DNA of 37,525 bases from an uncultured Anaerolineales bacterium (GCA_903825565.1 CAIKBD010000278.1:1-37525); one strand, 5' to 3'. Shown: positions 9,719 to 19,409, counted from the stretch's first letter. Numbers and translations: made by a program. Notes: a model not told the origin generated them from the letters alone.

Positions 9719-12129
9719 CATTTCACGGTGAGCGTGCCGAGGGTGATCGTTTCGCGCGGCGCAAAACTTTCGTCGAGCAACAACGCGTCTACCCCAAGAT
9801 CGGCTTGATACAGCAGCACCTGGATCGCGTACTCGCCCGGCGCAATGCCGCGGGGCACATCCAGCGTGAATGAATCGGCGACCGCAACGCCCGGCGTCCA
9901 CAGCAAAGTTTGCGTTGCCGGCTCGCGATCCACGTTGGCGCGTTTTTCGCCGTGGGCATCCACCAAACGGACGGACGCGGAATAGTACGCGTCGATCTTG
10001 TTCAGCGGCAACCAATCGAGTGCAACGGAGATCGCGTCGCCCGGCGCGTACCGCGCGGCGAGCGGCGCGCGCAATGCCACGCGCGCCGGCAGCACAACTT
10101 GGCGCGCCGGCTCGCCCTCCGCCACGCTGACCTCACCCGCAAGATTCCACGCGCCGATAGCCGCGCTCGTCACGCGCAGAGCGAGCTGGTGCGATCCCAG
10201 GTTTGGCGGCGCGCGCAATTTTATCGGCACGACCGCAACGCGCGACGTGACGAGCGGCATTGTCGCCGTCGCGCGCTGGAGCGCTTCGCCATCCCAGCGC
10301 GCGTCAACGCGCAACACCTCGGTCGGCTTGAGCGCAAAACTCGTTGCGGCGCGATTCGTAACAATGAGGTACGCCAAATAATTCTGGCTCGGCGCGGCGG
10401 GGTTCGGCAGGTAGAGTTGCGCGTTCAATGTCGTGGCGTCCGGGGTGTGCGCCGGCAAGTGATAAATGCGCGTCGCGCCAAACTGCTGCACCAACGACAG
10501 GTCGTTCCCTGCAATTTGTCCATCGTGCACCACCACATACCGCACGGCGAGCGCGGCGAGCAGACTGCGCGCGCGCTCGTTCGGAAACGTTTGCATCGCG
10601 TATGCGATCTCGCCGCGCCGCGCCGGGTTAAACCCGCTGTAACCATCCGGCGTGGTGTGCCAGTGGTACGTCGAAAAATATTGCGGCGTCAGATCAAGCG
10701 GCTGGGTTGGATCGCTCGCGAGCATCGGCAATTCGAGAATCACGCCGGGCGGTTGCGCGCGAAGCCAGCGCACGTACTCGGGTAGCGCGTTCCACACCGG
10801 CACGGGCGTGATGTTGGCGGCGGGAAGCGCAAGGTATTCGAGCGCGACAAGGGGAAGGATGAAGGATGAGGGATGAAGAATGAAATTTTTTTTCGTAATT
10901 CGTAATTCGTAATTCGTAATTGCAGAAACACCCAAGCCGGCGAGAACCGCGAGCGCAAACATCACGAGCGCGTCGAAACGCACCGGCGCGCGCAACGCTT
11001 TGAGCAGCGGAAACCCATCGTAGAGCCAGCGGTACGGCAGGGTGATTTCGGTTGGTGCGTTCGGCGCGAGAAAGAGGCGCGGACCGAGCGAAAGTAAAAA
11101 GCCGAAAGCTAAAAGTAAAACGTAAAACCAGCGTTCCCGATTGTGGGTTGCGGCGATGCCGACAATTGCGAGCGCGACGGCGGCGACGCCGGGAAAGAGA
11201 TTGTCGAGCGGATAGCCGCCGATCCACACCGGCGGATTCGGCGCGAGGAATTTTCCGTACACGACATTTTGCGGCGATACTTCTGTGTACAATTTCAGCG
11301 ACGCGCTAAACGGTTCGCTTTCCGTGACCTTGCGCTCAAAGCCCATTTCACGTTGCACCTGCAAGTACGGAATGAAAAATGGGACGACGATAATCGCGAT
11401 GAGCGCGGCAGAGATGGCGAGGCGAGTGAACAGTGAACGGTAAACAGTGAACAGTGAAACGTGAAACGTGAAACGTAAAGCGGGCGGCGTGATGAAGAAC
11501 CAGATGACATGGAGTGCGATGGCGAACCCGGCGAGGAACGCGTAGTAAAACGACGACAGCGCTTGCAGTGAAAAAAGCAATGCGAACAAAAAGCAATTTC
11601 GCAATTCGCAATTCGCAATTCGCAATTCGCAATTCAACATTCTCCGCAGATACATGAGCGCGACCGGCATCCACCCGAACGAGAGCAATTGCACCTGCGC
11701 GAGGTTGCCGAGATTGTACGGGTTGAACGCAAAGATCACGCCGGCGACGACGCCGGCGCTACGCGAGCGCGTGAGGTCGAACACGCACAGGTACATCGCA
11801 TACGCGGCGAGGAAGAACGACGCGAGCAGAACGAGGTTGTAGCCGAGCACGGTGTTATCAAAGGCGAGGTTGAACGGCAGCGCGAACAGACCTTGCGGCA
11901 AAAGCGTTTCGGAAAAGGCGAGTGTGTTCGGATACGGATAAAAAATGTTCGCGTTGAACAGGTTGAGCGGATCGGTGATGAGCGCGTGCCCCACCCAAGC
12001 GATAATCCACACGTTGAGCAAGCCGTCCTGCTTGTCTTCGACCGCGTGGGCAAGGTGCAGAGCAAGCGGGTTGGTCAGCGCAAGCGTCAGCGCGGCGAAG
12101 ACAAGTAGCGCAAACGCGTCGCGGCGCAA
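9718..12129 (-). CDS. Large polytopic membrane protein (YfhO/GT-C-like), function unknown
   Basis: ORF runs to 12306 in the track, but the upstream gene stops at 12195, so the true start is probably lower (TTG at 12129 is one option). Multiple hydrophobic helices plus a beta-rich C-terminal domain (YAPGDAISVALDWLP...GIAPGEYAIQVLLYQ). Confidence 0.75.
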   Translation of the reverse strand: MRRDAFALLVFAALTLALTNPLALHLAHAVEDKQDGLLNVWIIAWVGHALITDPLNLFNANIFYPYPNTLAFSETLLPQGLFALPFNLAFDNTVLGYNLVLLASFFLAAYAMYLCVFDLTRSRSAGVVAGVIFAFNPYNLGNLAQVQLLSFGWMPVALMYLRRMLNCELRIANCELRNCFLFALLFSLQALSSFYYAFLAGFAIALHVIWFFITPPALRFTFHVSLFTVYRSLFTRLAISAALIAIIVVPFFIPYLQVQREMGFERKVTESEPFSASLKLYTEVSPQNVVYGKFLAPNPPVWIGGYPLDNLFPGVAAVALAIVGIAATHNRERWFYVLLLAFGFLLSLGPRLFLAPNAPTEITLPYRWLYDGFPLLKALRAPVRFDALVMFALAVLAGLGVSAITNYELRITKKNFILHPSSFILPLVALEYLALPAANITPVPVWNALPEYVRWLRAQPPGVILELPMLASDPTQPLDLTPQYFSTYHWHTTPDGYSGFNPARRGEIAYAMQTFPNERARSLLAALAVRYVVVHDGQIAGNDLSLVQQFGATRIYHLPAHTPDATTLNAQLYLPNPAAPSQNYLAYLIVTNRAATSFALKPTEVLRVDARWDGEALQRATATMPLVTSRVAVVPIKLRAPPNLGSHQLALRVTSAAIGAWNLAGEVSVAEGEPARQVVLPARVALRAPLAARYAPGDAISVALDWLPLNKIDAYYSASVRLVDAHGEKRANVDREPATQTLLWTPGVAVADSFTLDVPRGIAPGEYAIQVLLYQADLGVDALLLDESFAPRETITLGTLTVK
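10853..10921. repeat. Two abutting heptameric repeat tracts inside the membrane-protein gene
   Basis: GGAAGGA TGAAGGA TGAGGGA TGAAGAA then (TCGTAAT)x4; read in-frame on the minus strand as NYELRITKKNFILHPSSFILP. Confidence 0.75.
11090..11124. repeat. Degenerate heptameric repeat tract within coding sequence
   Basis: GAAAGTA AAAAGCC GAAAGCT AAAAGTA AAACGTA. Confidence 0.55.
11425..11480. repeat. Heptameric repeat tract within coding sequence
   Basis: AGTGAAC AGTGAAC GGTAAAC AGTGAAC AGTGAAA CGTGAAA CGTGAAA CGTAAAG; read as FTFHVSLFTVYRSLFT on the minus strand. Confidence 0.75.
11597..11638. repeat. Heptameric repeat tract (ATTCGCA)n within coding sequence
   Basis: TTTCGCA ATTCGCA x4 ATTCAAC; read as LNCELRIANCELRNC on the minus strand. 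Confidence 0.8.
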
Positions 12130-12194
12130 GGGCGAAACATTCTTCGCTTGAACTTGAGGCGAAAAATGCTTCGCCCCGACCGGGATAACCTGAT

Positions 12195-12440
12195 TCAACT
12201 CAACAAACCTTTGCGCCAATCGCGCGCATCCCATTTCGCCTTTAACTGCTTTTTGAAATCGGCAAGCCACACCGGGTCCTGCATTTTTTCGTGCAAGAGG
12301 GGCCACACGGTTTCGCTATCCGCGTCAATCGTGCCGAGAATTTCTTGGATGTAACGATCCACCTCGATGCGCGCCGATTTGATCGTGGGAATATCCAGTT
12401 CTTCGAGAAGGGGATCGAGATTCACGGTATAAAAAGGCAT
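12195..12440 (-). CDS. Small conserved-looking hypothetical protein
   Basis: MPFYTVNLDPLLEELDIPTIKSARIEVDRYIQEILGTIDADSETVWPLLHEKMQDPVWLADFKKQLKAKWDARDWRKGLLS, preceded by a GGAGG-type RBS. Confidence 0.7.
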   Translation of the reverse strand: MPFYTVNLDPLLEELDIPTIKSARIEVDRYIQEILGTIDADSETVWPLLHEKMQDPVWLADFKKQLKAKWDARDWRKGLLS

Positions 12441-12513
12441 TGTCGCCTCCAAAAGTAGTCTCGCGGCGCATTATAACGCAGATGCGAGGACACGGCAAAA
12501 GCGCGCTGCGCTT

Positions 12514-12542
12514 TTTACAATTTCCGCGTTGTATGCTATAAT
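12514..12542 (+). promoter_or_regulatory. Sigma-70 type promoter for the hydrolase/esterase cluster
   Basis: TTTACA - 17 nt - TATAAT. Confidence 0.7.
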
Positions 12543-12596
12543 GCCTGCCGAAGTACCAAGGTACTACCCCTATCACTCACTCGGCATAGAGGATAG

Positions 12597-13769
12597 ATGA
12601 AAGCATTTACACGTATCGCCATCCTGATTGCGATTTTGCTTGGCGTGACGTTGGGCGTTTCCATATTCTCCCACACAACTGCTCCGCACGAGATTGTCCA
12701 ATCCGCACGCTTGGACGCCTTGCCCGCCAGCACGCCGTTCATAGATGCGCCGGTCGCCATCCCGCCGGTTGGAACGTCCGAAATACCCGTCCTGCGTCCC
12801 TCTCCCGCCGAACCCTTCCGCCCAAGCCCCAACGATTGGGAAACCGCTCTGCCCGCCGTACCTTCCTCTCCCTCCATCACACCCGCCATTGGTCTGCCCA
12901 TCACCGGCAACAAAATTGCGTCTGCCTCATCCCTACCCGAATCGCTCAAAGATGTCACCAGCCCGCGCAGTGTGCCAGCGCCGCTCGCCAAACCGGCAAA
13001 CCCGTTCGCGCCGCATGAATTGTTCGTGCGTTTGCCATCCAAGTTAAACGCCCAAAGCACTGTGCGCGTGCTCGTCGTTTTGCATGGTATGGGCGGGCGC
13101 GGTGAGCCGTTTTCGCAAAACCTTATCCAGGACGCCGAGAAGAACAATTGGTTGCTGATCGCGCCCAACTTGCCGTACCGCAACTGGCTCGATCCGCAAC
13201 TGTTGATGGAAGACGATATTCTCCTGTCCAAACGTTTGCTCGATACGCTCGATGTCTTGACCCAGCGCTTGGAAGTCAAGACGCGCCGCCGCGTAATGCT
13301 GTACGGCTACTCGCGCGGCGCGCAACTCGCGCATCGGTTCGCCTATTTTTACCCGGAACGCGTGGCGAGCGTGGTGACAATCTCGGCGGGCACGTATACC
13401 TTGCCCGCCGAAAAACGCACGAACGAGAAAGGCGTAACCCAACTGATCCCGTTTCCGTACGGCGTGGGCGATTTGAACGAATGTGTGGGCAAACCGCTCA
13501 ACTGGCAAGAACTGAAAAAAATTTCCTTCTGGATCGCCGTGGGCGAGCGCGACAATCAGCCGAGCGACGTACCGCGCGCGTTCGACACGTACGTCGGCGA
13601 CAACCGCGTGGCGCGCGCGCAAACTTTTCAGCGCGCCCTGCAAGTCCTGGGCATCAACGCGCGACTCGTTGTCTTTCCGAATATGGGGCACGAACCCGTG
13701 CCCGATGCACCGCGGAGCGCGATGGAATTTTTGCGCGCCGACGAAATAACCAACCGCACGGACGATTAA
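12597..13769 (+). CDS. Membrane-anchored/secreted alpha/beta hydrolase
   Basis: N-terminal TM/signal MKAFTRIAILIAILLGVTLGVSIF, low-complexity linker, VRVLVVLHGMGGRGEPF, nucleophile elbow LYGYSRGAQLAHRFA, C-terminal FPNMGHEPVP. Confidence 0.85.
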   Translation: MKAFTRIAILIAILLGVTLGVSIFSHTTAPHEIVQSARLDALPASTPFIDAPVAIPPVGTSEIPVLRPSPAEPFRPSPNDWETALPAVPSSPSITPAIGLPITGNKIASASSLPESLKDVTSPRSVPAPLAKPANPFAPHELFVRLPSKLNAQSTVRVLVVLHGMGGRGEPFSQNLIQDAEKNNWLLIAPNLPYRNWLDPQLLMEDDILLSKRLLDTLDVLTQRLEVKTRRRVMLYGYSRGAQLAHRFAYFYPERVASVVTISAGTYTLPAEKRTNEKGVTQLIPFPYGVGDLNECVGKPLNWQELKKISFWIAVGERDNQPSDVPRAFDTYVGDNRVARAQTFQRALQVLGINARLVVFPNMGHEPVPDAPRSAMEFLRADEITNRTDD

Positions 13770-13775
13770 ATCGTT

Positions 13776-14888
13776 ATGCGCTCCGTTCATCGAAGCGTGG
13801 GGCTGGCGCTGGGCGTTTGGCTGTGGCTGACCGGTTGCGCCGCCCCGCTCACGCCGACGCCCCTGCCCACCGCCACGCGTCTCGCCAGCGTTACACCGTT
13901 GCCCGCCGCAACCGTCACCCGCACCGTACCGATCCCAACTCCCACCGCGATCACTTCATCACCCAAGCCCGCCGCCCTTCCGCCGCCGGTCACCGCATCA
14001 CCGCGCCCGCTCACCCCAACGCCCACGCGTCCGCCCTCGCCCACGCCATCGCCGACACCGACCCGCACTGTCACGGCTTGGGCGCCGCTTTCGCTCTTTG
14101 CGCGCAGTGAGTGCGAAGAGATCAAATTCAACAGCGTCGCGCTTTCCGGCGCGATGCCGTTGATGCTCTACTTGCCGTTGGGATACGCCGAGCAAACGCA
14201 ACGCCGCTACCCCACGCTCTACCTGCTGTCCGGTTTGGGCGGCAATTATAAAGAGTGGGCTTCGTACGACTTGTGCGCGAAAATGGATCAACTCGTGCGC
14301 GCCGGCAAAGCACAACCGATGATTATCGTGATGCCCTCCGGCAACGAAAACCAGTACGGCGGGATCGGTTCGTACTGGTTCAATCACGCGCCGCCGCCGC
14401 AAGGCGACGGCAAACGCTGGGGCGATTACATTTGGCAAGACCTCGTCAGTTTCATAGACGCCAAGTACCGCACCCTCCCGCGCCGCGAGAGCCGCGCGAT
14501 TGGCGGACTCTCCGCCGGCGGGCAAGGCGCGCTGATGCTGGGATTCACGCAACCCGACACGTTCAGCGTCGTCGGCGCGCACAGTCCGTCTATGCGGCAC
14601 GCCGATGGCTCGATTGCTTTTTTCGGCGACCCAGCTTTTTTCAACCAGTATGATCCGGTTTGGCTCGCGCAAAATTCGGACGCGTGGAAACGCCTGGCGA
14701 TTTGGATTGACGATGGCGACGCGGACAAGCAGTGGGGCGGACCGATTCGGGAATTTCACGAGTTGCTCACCGCGCGAAACATCCCGCACGAATACACCGT
14801 TTTCCCTGGCACGCACGATCCCTCGTACTGGTCGCCGCTCGTGCCGACCTATTTACAATGGTACAGTTCCAAATTGGCAAGCCCATGA
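13776..14888 (+). CDS. Lipoprotein esterase-D family hydrolase, paralogue 1
   Basis: Lipobox-like LTGC, Thr/Pro linker, [41 protein letters not shown]. Confidence 0.88.
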   Translation: MRSVHRSVGLALGVWLWLTGCAAPLTPTPLPTATRLASVTPLPAATVTRTVPIPTPTAITSSPKPAALPPPVTASPRPLTPTPTRPPSPTPSPTPTRTVTAWAPLSLFARSECEEIKFNSVALSGAMPLMLYLPLGYAEQTQRRYPTLYLLSGLGGNYKEWASYDLCAKMDQLVRAGKAQPMIIVMPSGNENQYGGIGSYWFNHAPPPQGDGKRWGDYIWQDLVSFIDAKYRTLPRRESRAIGGLSAGGQGALMLGFTQPDTFSVVGAHSPSMRHADGSIAFFGDPAFFNQYDPVWLAQNSDAWKRLAIWIDDGDADKQWGGPIREFHELLTARNIPHEYTVFPGTHDPSYWSPLVPTYLQWYSSKLASP

Positions 14889-16009
14889 AAATCTTTTTGC
14901 TCTTGTGTCTGCTCGTAAGCGCGACCGGTTGCGGCGTGGCATCGGCGTTTCAGCCCACCGCCACCCCAACCCCAACCGCAACACTCACCGCCACACCCAC
15001 CCACACTTGGACGCCAACACCCAGTTTGCCCACTACCACCGCCACGCGGGGTCCTTCGCCGACGCCGACGTTGACGCTCACGCCGTCGCGCACCCCATCG
15101 CCAACGCCGACCCCAACGCGCACGCTCTCGCCAACGCCGCCGCCCACCATCGCGCCGTCGCGCACGCCGACACCCTGGGCGCAACCTGCGCCGGGCAAGA
15201 TCACGCGGATTGACACGAAATTTCGGAGTGCGGCTTTGGGCGAAGATCGCCGCATTGTGATCTACCTGCCGCCGGGGTATAATCAACAGACGCAACGTCG
15301 GTACCCGGTGCTGTACATGTTGCACGGGTACGGCGGGTTCAACCTCACCAGCACGACGGAATGGGAGCAATGGGGTTTGCAATCTCAAGCCGAGTTGATG
15401 ATCAGCGACGGTAGAATCCAGCCACTGATCATCGTGCAACCGAGCGGCTATATGGACAAGGGCGAGCCGTCGTACTTTTTCAATCACGGACCCGGCACGG
15501 ACGGCAAACGCTGGGGCGATTACATTTGGCAGGACGTGGTCAAGTACGTGGACAGCACCTATCGCACCATCCCCGCGCCCGCGAGCCGCGCGATTGGCGG
15601 CTTTTCGCTCGGCGGGCAAGGCGCACTCTCGCTCGCGCTTGCGCATCCCGAAGTCTTTCAGGTCGTCGCCGGACATAGCCCGTCGTTTCGTGGCGCGGAC
15701 GGTTCGATTGCGTACATCAACGATTGGAATTGGTTCAACCCCTTCGATCCGATTTGGCTCGTCCAGAATACCGAGCACGCGCGCCAATTGAAAATTTGGC
15801 TTGACGTGGCGCAGAGCGATACCGCCGTGCGCGAGTGCGGTCCGGGATCGGATCGCTGTGTGCACGCGTTCCACGATCTGCTCGTCGCAAAAAACATTCC
15901 GCACGAGTATCACGACGATCAGCCCGGCGTTCACGACGGATTGACGTACTGGCGATGGCAAATTCCCGATTATCTGGAATTTTATTCGCGGAGTTTGATC
16001 GGACAATGA
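14885..16009 (+). CDS. Lipoprotein esterase-D family hydrolase, paralogue 2
   Basis: ATGA overlap with the preceding gene; SATGC lipobox-like, TPTPT linker, [38 protein letters not shown]. Confidence 0.88.
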   Translation: MKIFLLLCLLVSATGCGVASAFQPTATPTPTATLTATPTHTWTPTPSLPTTTATRGPSPTPTLTLTPSRTPSPTPTPTRTLSPTPPPTIAPSRTPTPWAQPAPGKITRIDTKFRSAALGEDRRIVIYLPPGYNQQTQRRYPVLYMLHGYGGFNLTSTTEWEQWGLQSQAELMISDGRIQPLIIVQPSGYMDKGEPSYFFNHGPGTDGKRWGDYIWQDVVKYVDSTYRTIPAPASRAIGGFSLGGQGALSLALAHPEVFQVVAGHSPSFRGADGSIAYINDWNWFNPFDPIWLVQNTEHARQLKIWLDVAQSDTAVRECGPGSDRCVHAFHDLLVAKNIPHEYHDDQPGVHDGLTYWRWQIPDYLEFYSRSLIGQ

Positions 16010-17040
16010 AACACTTGAGAATTTGGATTACACTGTTCGGGGTGGCAACGCTTGGGGCATTTGTTGCCAGTTGCCTTGCGCCCGACACCACGATGCAACT
16101 TGCGCCGGTGCGCGAGGAATCGCTCACCGCCATTTCGCGCGCCGCTGTGCCCTCCGCTACGCCCACCGCCCCCTGCGATGTGGTGCCGAGTCTCGCGCCC
16201 GACCGCCCGACGATTCCCGCGCCATCCGCCATTCCGCAATTCACGCTTTCGCCGATTCCAACGCTGGGCACTGCCGCCAGTGACTTGGTGGACGCCAAGT
16301 TTTACAGCAAACTAATCGGCAAGGAAATGAACGTGCTCGTCTATTTGCCGCCGGGGTATCACACTTCGACGCAACGCTACCCGGTGATTTATATGCTGTC
16401 CGGGTTTGGCGGCGATTACCGCGAGTGGGCAATCTACGGCTTGTGCCGCGTGTTGGACGCGCTTGTGCGCAACGGGCAAGCCCAACCGATGATCTTGGCG
16501 ATGCCGGAAGGCGCGTTCTCGTACTGGTTCAATCACGCGCCAGCGCCGGGCAGTGACGGCAAACCGTATGGCGATTACGTATGGCGTGAAGTCGTGCAAT
16601 TTATGGACACGAACTATCGCACCCTCCCGCGCCGCGAGAGCCGCGCGATTGGCGGACTCTCCGCCGGCGGGCAAGGCGCACTGATGCTGGGATTGACACA
16701 CCCTGAAGTGTTTAGCACCGTCGGCGCGCACAGTCCGTCGTTTCGCGGCGCGGACGGCTCGTTGCCGTTTTTTGGCTCGCCCGAATATTTCAAACAGTAT
16801 GATCCGGCATGGCTGATTGAAAACACAACCACATGGAAACAGTTGACGCTGTGGATGGATATGGGGCACGAGGACAAGCAGTGGGGCGGCGTGATCCAAG
16901 AGATGCACACGCGTTGGGAACGGCTAGGCGTGCCGCACGAATTTCAGGACACGTGGCCGGGCGTTCACGACGCCGATTACTGGAGCGCGCACACGCCGGA
17001 CTATTTGCGGTGGTACTCGCGCAACTTGGAAGGTGAATGA
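16006..17040 (+). CDS. Esterase-D family hydrolase, paralogue 3
   Basis: Overlaps paralogue 2 stop (ATGA); [41 protein letters not shown]. Confidence 0.88.
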   Translation: MKHLRIWITLFGVATLGAFVASCLAPDTTMQLAPVREESLTAISRAAVPSATPTAPCDVVPSLAPDRPTIPAPSAIPQFTLSPIPTLGTAASDLVDAKFYSKLIGKEMNVLVYLPPGYHTSTQRYPVIYMLSGFGGDYREWAIYGLCRVLDALVRNGQAQPMILAMPEGAFSYWFNHAPAPGSDGKPYGDYVWREVVQFMDTNYRTLPRRESRAIGGLSAGGQGALMLGLTHPEVFSTVGAHSPSFRGADGSLPFFGSPEYFKQYDPAWLIENTTTWKQLTLWMDMGHEDKQWGGVIQEMHTRWERLGVPHEFQDTWPGVHDADYWSAHTPDYLRWYSRNLEGE

Positions 17041-18683
17041 GCGCGGGGCGCGTCGGCGGTTGACAGCACGCGAATGACACCCGCGCTCCCATCCACCTCG
17101 ATCCATTCCCCCGTTTGAATCTCCGCGCCAATGTTCGCGATCCCCGCCACCGCCGGCAGACGATACTCGCGCGCGACGACCGCGCTGTGCGACAACATGC
17201 CGCCGCGCGCGACGACAAGCCCGGCGAGACGCGCAAACACCGGCGTCCATGCCGGGTCTGTTGCGGGAGCGATCAGAATTTCGCCCGGCAACACCGCCGC
17301 CAATTCCTGCGCCGAGGTGACGACCCGCGCGACGCCGCGCGCGATCCCAGGACTGATCGCGCGCCCATGCCATTCGCGCGAAACGCGCGCCACGCGCGGA
17401 CGATCATTTTCGACGGGCGCATCGTCGAGCAAAAACGTTGGGTAAGCGGTCGCCGGCGATTGCTCGAACTCGCGTTGGTACACGCGCCACTCGCTTTGCC
17501 GCGCGGCAATCGTTTGGGTGAGCGCGGCGACGTTACGGCGAACGTCGCCCCCATTCGGCGCGGCGAAATAATCGGCAAGTTCCGAATGGGTTGCGTAGAA
17601 CACCGCGGCGCGCTCGGCGATCACCCCCTCCGCGACGAGCCGCTCCGCGAGCAGCCCATACAATCGCCGCGCCACGGCTAGCGCTTTCTGCCAATAGTAA
17701 CGCTGGTCTTCGCGCAGTCCGACGTACCGACGCGTGAGATCGCAGAGCCGGTTGAACCACGCACCACGCGCGCCGGTCGGCAAGCGAAATGTTACCGCGC
17801 AATTTTCCCCTGTCGCATTTTTTTCTCCACCGCTGTTTTGCGCCAATAACTGCGTCACTTGCGTCGGGTCGTCCGCAAACGTCGGCACCGCCAGGTCGAG
17901 CGAAAACGAGCGGTGCCCATGTTCCGCCAAAAATGCGCGCAACGGCGCGCTGGAAATTTCGATCTGCCCGGCGGCAATTTCCCGCAACGCACGATCCACC
18001 TCGCGCGTCTTGTGCGGCACATCGGCGACGAGCCGCGCGGCGATTTCGTTCGCGTGCATGGGATCGATCCACGCGGCGCTCAACCGTTTGAGCAAACCGA
18101 AAGCGAGATCGGCATCCACCAAACTCCAACGATGAATTCGCAAAAAATCGCGGTGGCTGTCTTCGATGACGCGCAACGCACGAAAAATTTCGTGCGGCGG
18201 TGCATCCTGCAACGCGGCGCAGTGCGCGTGCACTGCGCCGATGCGCGCGTCGTGTTCGCGCGTGTAGCGCACCCAATGCGCGTGATTCGTCAGCGGCGAA
18301 ACATTGAACGGATCGGCACAAAACGCGCGGAGGAGCGAGGCGAGCAGGCGCGGCGCATCCACCCAGCGCGGGTACGGCGCGCGCTGGCGAAACGCCAAAT
18401 CGCCGGCGGGGAAATAGCGTGCTGCGTCTTCGGGCACAAGCGCATTGGGAAACACCTTGTAGATGATCTGAAACGCGCGGGCATTGGCGTAGGGGTGCCC
18501 GCGCCACAAACGCAGGAGCGGAATAGTTTCAGCGGCAGGATAGCCGAGAAAGCGCAACGGGTCGCGCAGTGCGGTGGCTTCAATCGCCGGCGCAAGGTGC
18601 GACCAGCCGAGCGGCGAAACGGGCGCCGGGAACCGCTCGTTGAAAAATCCGCTCGTCCATAAAACGGCATCGGGGTTTGACAT
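17001..18683 (-). CDS. PEP-utilizer-type (phosphohistidine swivelling) domain protein
   Basis: C-terminal AISPGIARGVARVV...GEILIAPATDPAWTPVFARLAGLVVARGGMLSHSAVVAREYRLPAVAGIANIGAEIQTGEWIEVDGSAGVIRVL is the PEP-utilizer mobile domain with the swivelling His (GGMLSHSAVVAREY). Confidence 0.9.
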   Translation of the reverse strand: MSNPDAVLWTSGFFNERFPAPVSPLGWSHLAPAIEATALRDPLRFLGYPAAETIPLLRLWRGHPYANARAFQIIYKVFPNALVPEDAARYFPAGDLAFRQRAPYPRWVDAPRLLASLLRAFCADPFNVSPLTNHAHWVRYTREHDARIGAVHAHCAALQDAPPHEIFRALRVIEDSHRDFLRIHRWSLVDADLAFGLLKRLSAAWIDPMHANEIAARLVADVPHKTREVDRALREIAAGQIEISSAPLRAFLAEHGHRSFSLDLAVPTFADDPTQVTQLLAQNSGGEKNATGENCAVTFRLPTGARGAWFNRLCDLTRRYVGLREDQRYYWQKALAVARRLYGLLAERLVAEGVIAERAAVFYATHSELADYFAAPNGGDVRRNVAALTQTIAARQSEWRVYQREFEQSPATAYPTFLLDDAPVENDRPRVARVSREWHGRAISPGIARGVARVVTSAQELAAVLPGEILIAPATDPAWTPVFARLAGLVVARGGMLSHSAVVAREYRLPAVAGIANIGAEIQTGEWIEVDGSAGVIRVLSTADAPRAHSPSKLREYHRK

Positions 18684-18713
18684 CGCGCCGGATTATACTG
18701 CCGCGCGCCGGGT

Positions 18714-18742
18714 TTGACAAACTGGATGCAAAAATTTATAAT
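18714..18742 (+). promoter_or_regulatory. Consensus sigma-70 promoter of the tRNA gene
   Basis: TTGACA - 17 nt - TATAAT. Confidence 0.85.
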
Positions 18743-18759
18743 GCGCCCCGTAAAGTAAT

Positions 18760-18787
18760 TTGGCATTTGCACATTTGTCATTGAGAC
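18760..18787. repeat. Degenerate heptameric tract immediately 5' of the tRNA
   Basis: TTGGCAT TTGCACA TTTGTCA TTGAGAC. Confidence 0.5.
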
Positions 18788-18860
18788 GGGCGAATAGCTC
18801 AGCTGGTAGAGCGCTTGCTTTACACGCAAGATGTCACGGGTCCGAGTCCTGTTTCGCCCA
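18788..18860 (+). tRNA. tRNA-Val (anticodon TAC)
   Basis: GGGCGAA acceptor pairing with TTCGCCC; TAGCTCAGCTGGTAGAGC D-arm, CTTGC-TTTACAC-GCAAG anticodon arm (TAC), GGGTCCGAGTCCT T-arm; CCA not encoded. Confidence 0.96.
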
Positions 18861-18872
18861 CAAAGGTGACAT

Positions 18873-18908
18873 CACGAGCGGAGCACTGTATCTAGCGCTC
18901 CGCTCGTG
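18873..18908 (+). terminator. tRNA terminator
   Basis: Perfect 12-bp stem CACGAGCGGAGC / GCTCCGCTCGTG followed by TTCTTTT. Confidence 0.85.
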
Positions 18909-19052
18909 TTCTTTTGCGCTTGTGGTAGACAACAACAACCATTTCCGCAGACCGGTTGGCGATGTCGAATCTGCCGCGCCATGCCAACGGCGGACATGGC
19001 TGGGTAATACCAACCACGCCCGCCGTTGTATCAATTCACTATGGCTTGGCGT

Positions 19053-19409
19053 TCAATCCGGAATACCGCACATCTGCCACTCGTTCGCGGCGCGGTCAAT
19101 CGGACGCAAATGCAGAACCGTCCCAGCGTGCCGCGTCGGTTCCAGCAAAGGACGCGCTTGCTCTGGCGTGATGTTCAGCACGGTGAGCGTCTTGCCCTCT
19201 GGCGTGTAAATCCACATACGATACAGCGCAATCGGCTCACCCCACCGCGAAAGCGAATACGTCGGATACGTGAACGTTTCGCACGGTGCCGTGGTCGGAA
19301 CACCCTGAGCGCTTGGCACTTGCGCCGGCGGAGCCAACACCAGCCCCAACACCAGTCCCAGAGTGATAACGACAACGCCGACGCCCACAACCCCCACAAG
19401 TCGTTTCAT
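19053..19409 (-). CDS. Small membrane-anchored hypothetical protein
   Basis: MKRLVGVVGVGVVVITLGLVLGLVLAPPAQ... TM helix then soluble domain; RBS upstream. Confidence 0.6.
   Translation of the reverse strand: MKRLVGVVGVGVVVITLGLVLGLVLAPPAQVPSAQGVPTTAPCETFTYPTYSLSRWGEPIALYRMWIYTPEGKTLTVLNITPEQARPLLEPTRHAGTVLHLRPIDRAANEWQMCGIPD

Noticed and set aside
9910-10785. 291-aa plus-strand ORF
   Set aside because: Shadow of the minus-strand membrane protein gene.
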